Of a stretch of 8,426 nucleotides of DNA, positions 6,539-8,426 are shown piece by piece. How positions within the stretch are numbered: position 1 is the first letter of the stretch; each line of letters opens with the position of its first letter. The notes under the pieces are model-generated. The model ran no database searches, was not told the origin of the DNA, and saw only the letters and a program-made list of their open reading frames with translations. Position numbers and translations under genes: made by a program. Source of the DNA: a bacterium (GTDB taxonomy: Bacteria; CBDUZB01; JAGLHV01); assembly GCA_023143305.1 (NCBI GenBank), contig JAGLHV010000042.1, forward strand, positions 1-8,426, read 5' to 3'.

Positions 6539-8128
6539 ATGGAAAAGAGAGCCGTTATTGCAGTAATTTTGTCCGTATTAGTTATGGGAATTTGGTTAAA
6601 GCTTTTTCCTCCTCAAAAAAAACTGCCTGAAGAAATATCTAAACAAGAGATACAAAAAAAAGTAACAGTAGTAGGAGAGACAGTAAAGAGAAAAGAAATA
6701 AAAGCAGCAACAGAACCGGTTGCGGAAGAAAGACAAATACGGGAAGAAGGAAAGGACATAATTGTTCAAACAGATAACATTTTAGTGTCTTTCTCCACGA
6801 TAGGGGGAGGAATAAAGGATTGGAGCATTAAAGAAAAAGGTGCGTGGACCAGTTTAGTTTTAAAAGAAGGAGAATCAGCACCTTTAGATTTTTATAAGGA
6901 AGCTCTTTTCGAAGCAAATAGAGAAAAGCTGGTATTAGATGAAACTTATCCCCAGGGAGAAATTATTTTTACTTACATCTCTCAGGGAGAGGATTTATCC
7001 GTTGTTAAAACTTATAAATTTGAAAAGGATAGCTATTTAGTAAGATTAAGTATAGAAATAACTAATAATTCAAAGATACAAGAAAGAATTGAAACATTTA
7101 CTCTGGGATGGGAAGCCGGTATAGGACCCGAAGAGGTATCTATGAAAAAAGGCCGGGGTGTAAGAGGAATAAGGCCTTTATTATTTATTGAGGAAAAAAT
7201 AGAAAAAAAGATAAAGATAAAAGATGATGAAATAAAAGAATATAAAGGAAAAATAAAGTGGATAGGAATAGATAATAGTTATTTTCTAATTGCTCTGATT
7301 CCTCAGGAAAAGATTTTTTCTAAAGCAAGCATTGAAATAGAAGAAAATATTCCTCAGGTAAAAACAAATACTGTTTTCGATTTAAAACCCGGGGAAACGA
7401 AAAATATCAATTTAAATATTTATTTAGGACCGAAAGAATATAACCGGCTGAAAAAATTAGGAAATAATTTAGAAGAAACAATCGACTTTGGTTTTTTTGG
7501 AACTATTGGAAAAGGGGTATTGTTTACTTTGAAATTTTTCTATAAAATTACCGGTAATTTTGGCTGGTCAATAGTCTTCCTGACGATGGTCTTGCAGGTT
7601 ATTTTGTTGCCTTTGACTATGAAAAGTTTTAAATCAATGCAATCATTAAAAAAGATACAACCTCAAATAAATACGCTGAGGGAGAATTATAAAGACGATT
7701 CTAAACGGTTAAACGTAGAAATGATGAATCTTTATAAAACCAGGAAGGTCAATCCTTTTGGGGGTTGTTTACCCATGATTTTACAAATTCCTATTTTTTG
7801 GGCACTTTTTACTACCCTGCGAAATACTGTTGAGCTCAGACATGCACCATTTATTTTTTGGATAAAAGACCTTTCTGCTTATGATCCGTTATATATTTTA
7901 CCTGTACTTATGGGAATAGTTATGTTTTTACAGCAGAAAATGACTACTACTGATCCGAAACAGGCAAAGATGGTGGTTTTTATGCCGGTAATTTTTGTTG
8001 TTTTATTTTTAAAGTTTCCGGCAGGATTGGTATTGTACTGGTTTGTGAATAATGTTTTAAACTTAACCATGCAATTAGTGATAATTAAACAAAGTGAGAA
8101 GAAAGAAATCGTTCAGGTATCTAAATAA
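6539..8128 (+). CDS. yidC: membrane protein insertase YidC (long, Gram-negative type)
   Basis: YidC inserts and folds inner-membrane proteins, alone or with SecYEG. The 529-aa product has an N-terminal membrane anchor at about 5-23, a charged linker, a large extracytoplasmic beta-domain at about 55-320, then the conserved insertase core. The core includes GNFGWSIVFLT and LLPLTMKSF (TM2, about 343-360), a coiled cytoplasmic loop with KKIQPQINTLRENYKDD, NPFGGCLPMILQIPIFWAL (TM3), then YILPVLMGIVMFLQQKM and FPAGLVLYWFVNNVLNL. By eye the basic groove residue of TM2 (Arg366 in E. coli YidC) aligns with Gln353 (codon 7595-7597). The C-terminal tail is short. The ATG has AAGGAA (6525-6530) 8 nt upstream. 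The long periplasmic domain indicates a diderm host. Confidence 0.96.
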   Translation: MEKRAVIAVILSVLVMGIWLKLFPPQKKLPEEISKQEIQKKVTVVGETVKRKEIKAATEPVAEERQIREEGKDIIVQTDNILVSFSTIGGGIKDWSIKEKGAWTSLVLKEGESAPLDFYKEALFEANREKLVLDETYPQGEIIFTYISQGEDLSVVKTYKFEKDSYLVRLSIEITNNSKIQERIETFTLGWEAGIGPEEVSMKKGRGVRGIRPLLFIEEKIEKKIKIKDDEIKEYKGKIKWIGIDNSYFLIALIPQEKIFSKASIEIEENIPQVKTNTVFDLKPGETKNINLNIYLGPKEYNRLKKLGNNLEETIDFGFFGTIGKGVLFTLKFFYKITGNFGWSIVFLTMVLQVILLPLTMKSFKSMQSLKKIQPQINTLRENYKDDSKRLNVEMMNLYKTRKVNPFGGCLPMILQIPIFWALFTTLRNTVELRHAPFIFWIKDLSAYDPLYILPVLMGIVMFLQQKMTTTDPKQAKMVVFMPVIFVVLFLKFPAGLVLYWFVNNVLNLTMQLVIIKQSEKKEIVQVSK

Positions 8129-8152
8129 AAACTTTATAAAAAGGGGGCAGAA

Positions 8153-8426
8153 ATGTCGGACAAAAAAGTATCTTATAAGGAATTAGGATTAGTAAATACC
8201 AGGGAAATGTTTGCCGAGGCAAATAAAGGAGGCTATGCTATTCCTGCTTATAATTTTAACAACATGGAGCAGCTTCAGGCAATCATCATAGCGTGCGTCG
8301 AGACCGAGGCACCGGTGATACTCCAGGTATCAAAGGGCGCAAGGAACTATGCCAACCAGACCATGCTCACGTACATGGCCGAGGGGGCGGTGCAGATGGC
8401 CAAGGAGCTGGGGGGCGATATACCCA
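8153..8426 (+). CDS. fba: class II fructose-bisphosphate aldolase, N-terminal 91 residues (partial, compositionally mosaic)
   Basis: Class II aldolases are zinc enzymes that split or form fructose 1,6-bisphosphate in glycolysis and gluconeogenesis. The visible part reads LVNTREMFAEANKGGYAIPAYNFNN, split here as LVNTREMF and GGYAIPAYNFNN, followed by EQLQAII and PVILQVSKGARNYA, all typical of the family start. The zinc-binding histidines lie downstream of the window. The ATG at 8153 has AGGGGG just upstream and is 24 nt after yidC. Codons up to about 8257 are AT-rich like the rest of the window (10 of 35 end in G or C). From 8291 on, 37 of 45 codons end in G or C. The frame and family match are unbroken across this change. 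This could be an assembly chimera or a recombined allele. A tagatose-bisphosphate aldolase is a less likely alternative. Confidence 0.85.
   Translation, partial: MSDKKVSYKELGLVNTREMFAEANKGGYAIPAYNFNNMEQLQAIIIACVETEAPVILQVSKGARNYANQTMLTYMAEGAVQMAKELGGDIP

Noticed and set aside
7879..8070. Minus-strand open frame inside yidC
   Set aside because: It is antisense to the conserved C-terminal membrane segments of YidC and has no supporting features.

Overview
This window looks like the chromosomal replication-origin neighbourhood of an AT-rich bacterium. The leftward genes are gyrB (cut by the window edge), dciA/DUF721, dnaN, dnaA and a small double zinc-ribbon gene. The rightward genes are rpmH, rnpA, yidD, yidC and the start of a class II fructose-bisphosphate aldolase gene. 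YidC has the long form, with an N-terminal anchor and a large extracytoplasmic domain, which points to a diderm (Gram-negative type) cell. Gene content is entirely housekeeping. I cannot name the phylum from the sequence; an uncultivated low-GC lineage is plausible.

Left arm (1-4461, minus strand): DnaA opens the origin, DciA (DUF721) is the expected loader of the DnaB helicase, DnaN is the sliding clamp and GyrB is the ATPase subunit of gyrase. recF, often found between dnaN and gyrB, is absent. A 256-bp, very AT-rich gap separates dnaA from dnaN. It holds a near-consensus DnaA box, three ATTAAGAA-type repeats and two candidate dnaN promoters.

Centre (4462-5731): the 307-bp gap upstream of dnaA carries a perfect DnaA box (TTATCCACA) and an inverted partner (TTATCCACT) within a 12-bp-arm palindrome. 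This palindrome touches the -35 of a candidate dnaA promoter, suggesting DnaA autoregulation. Next comes a zinc-ribbon gene whose reading frame is cut by an in-frame TAA, although it continues plausibly for 48 more residues. Upstream of it lies a 146-bp nested inverted-repeat (MITE/REP-like) element, then a pair of divergent sigma70-type promoters. The rightward one is a perfect TTGACA-17-TATAAT upstream of rpmH.

Right arm (5732-8426, plus strand): rpmH-rnpA-yidD-yidC is the classic origin-linked cluster of ribosomal protein L34, the RNase P protein, and the YidD and YidC membrane-insertion factors. YidC appears to carry Gln instead of the usual basic residue of its hydrophilic groove. The cluster is followed by fba rather than jag. 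About 46 codons into fba the base composition jumps from AT-rich to strongly GC-rich while the protein frame stays intact, so the right edge is probably a recombination junction or an assembly chimera.

I found no phage, CRISPR, defence or other dedicated accessory system. The most useful oddities are the interrupted zinc-ribbon gene, the mosaic fba, the nested palindromic element and the layout of the origin signals.
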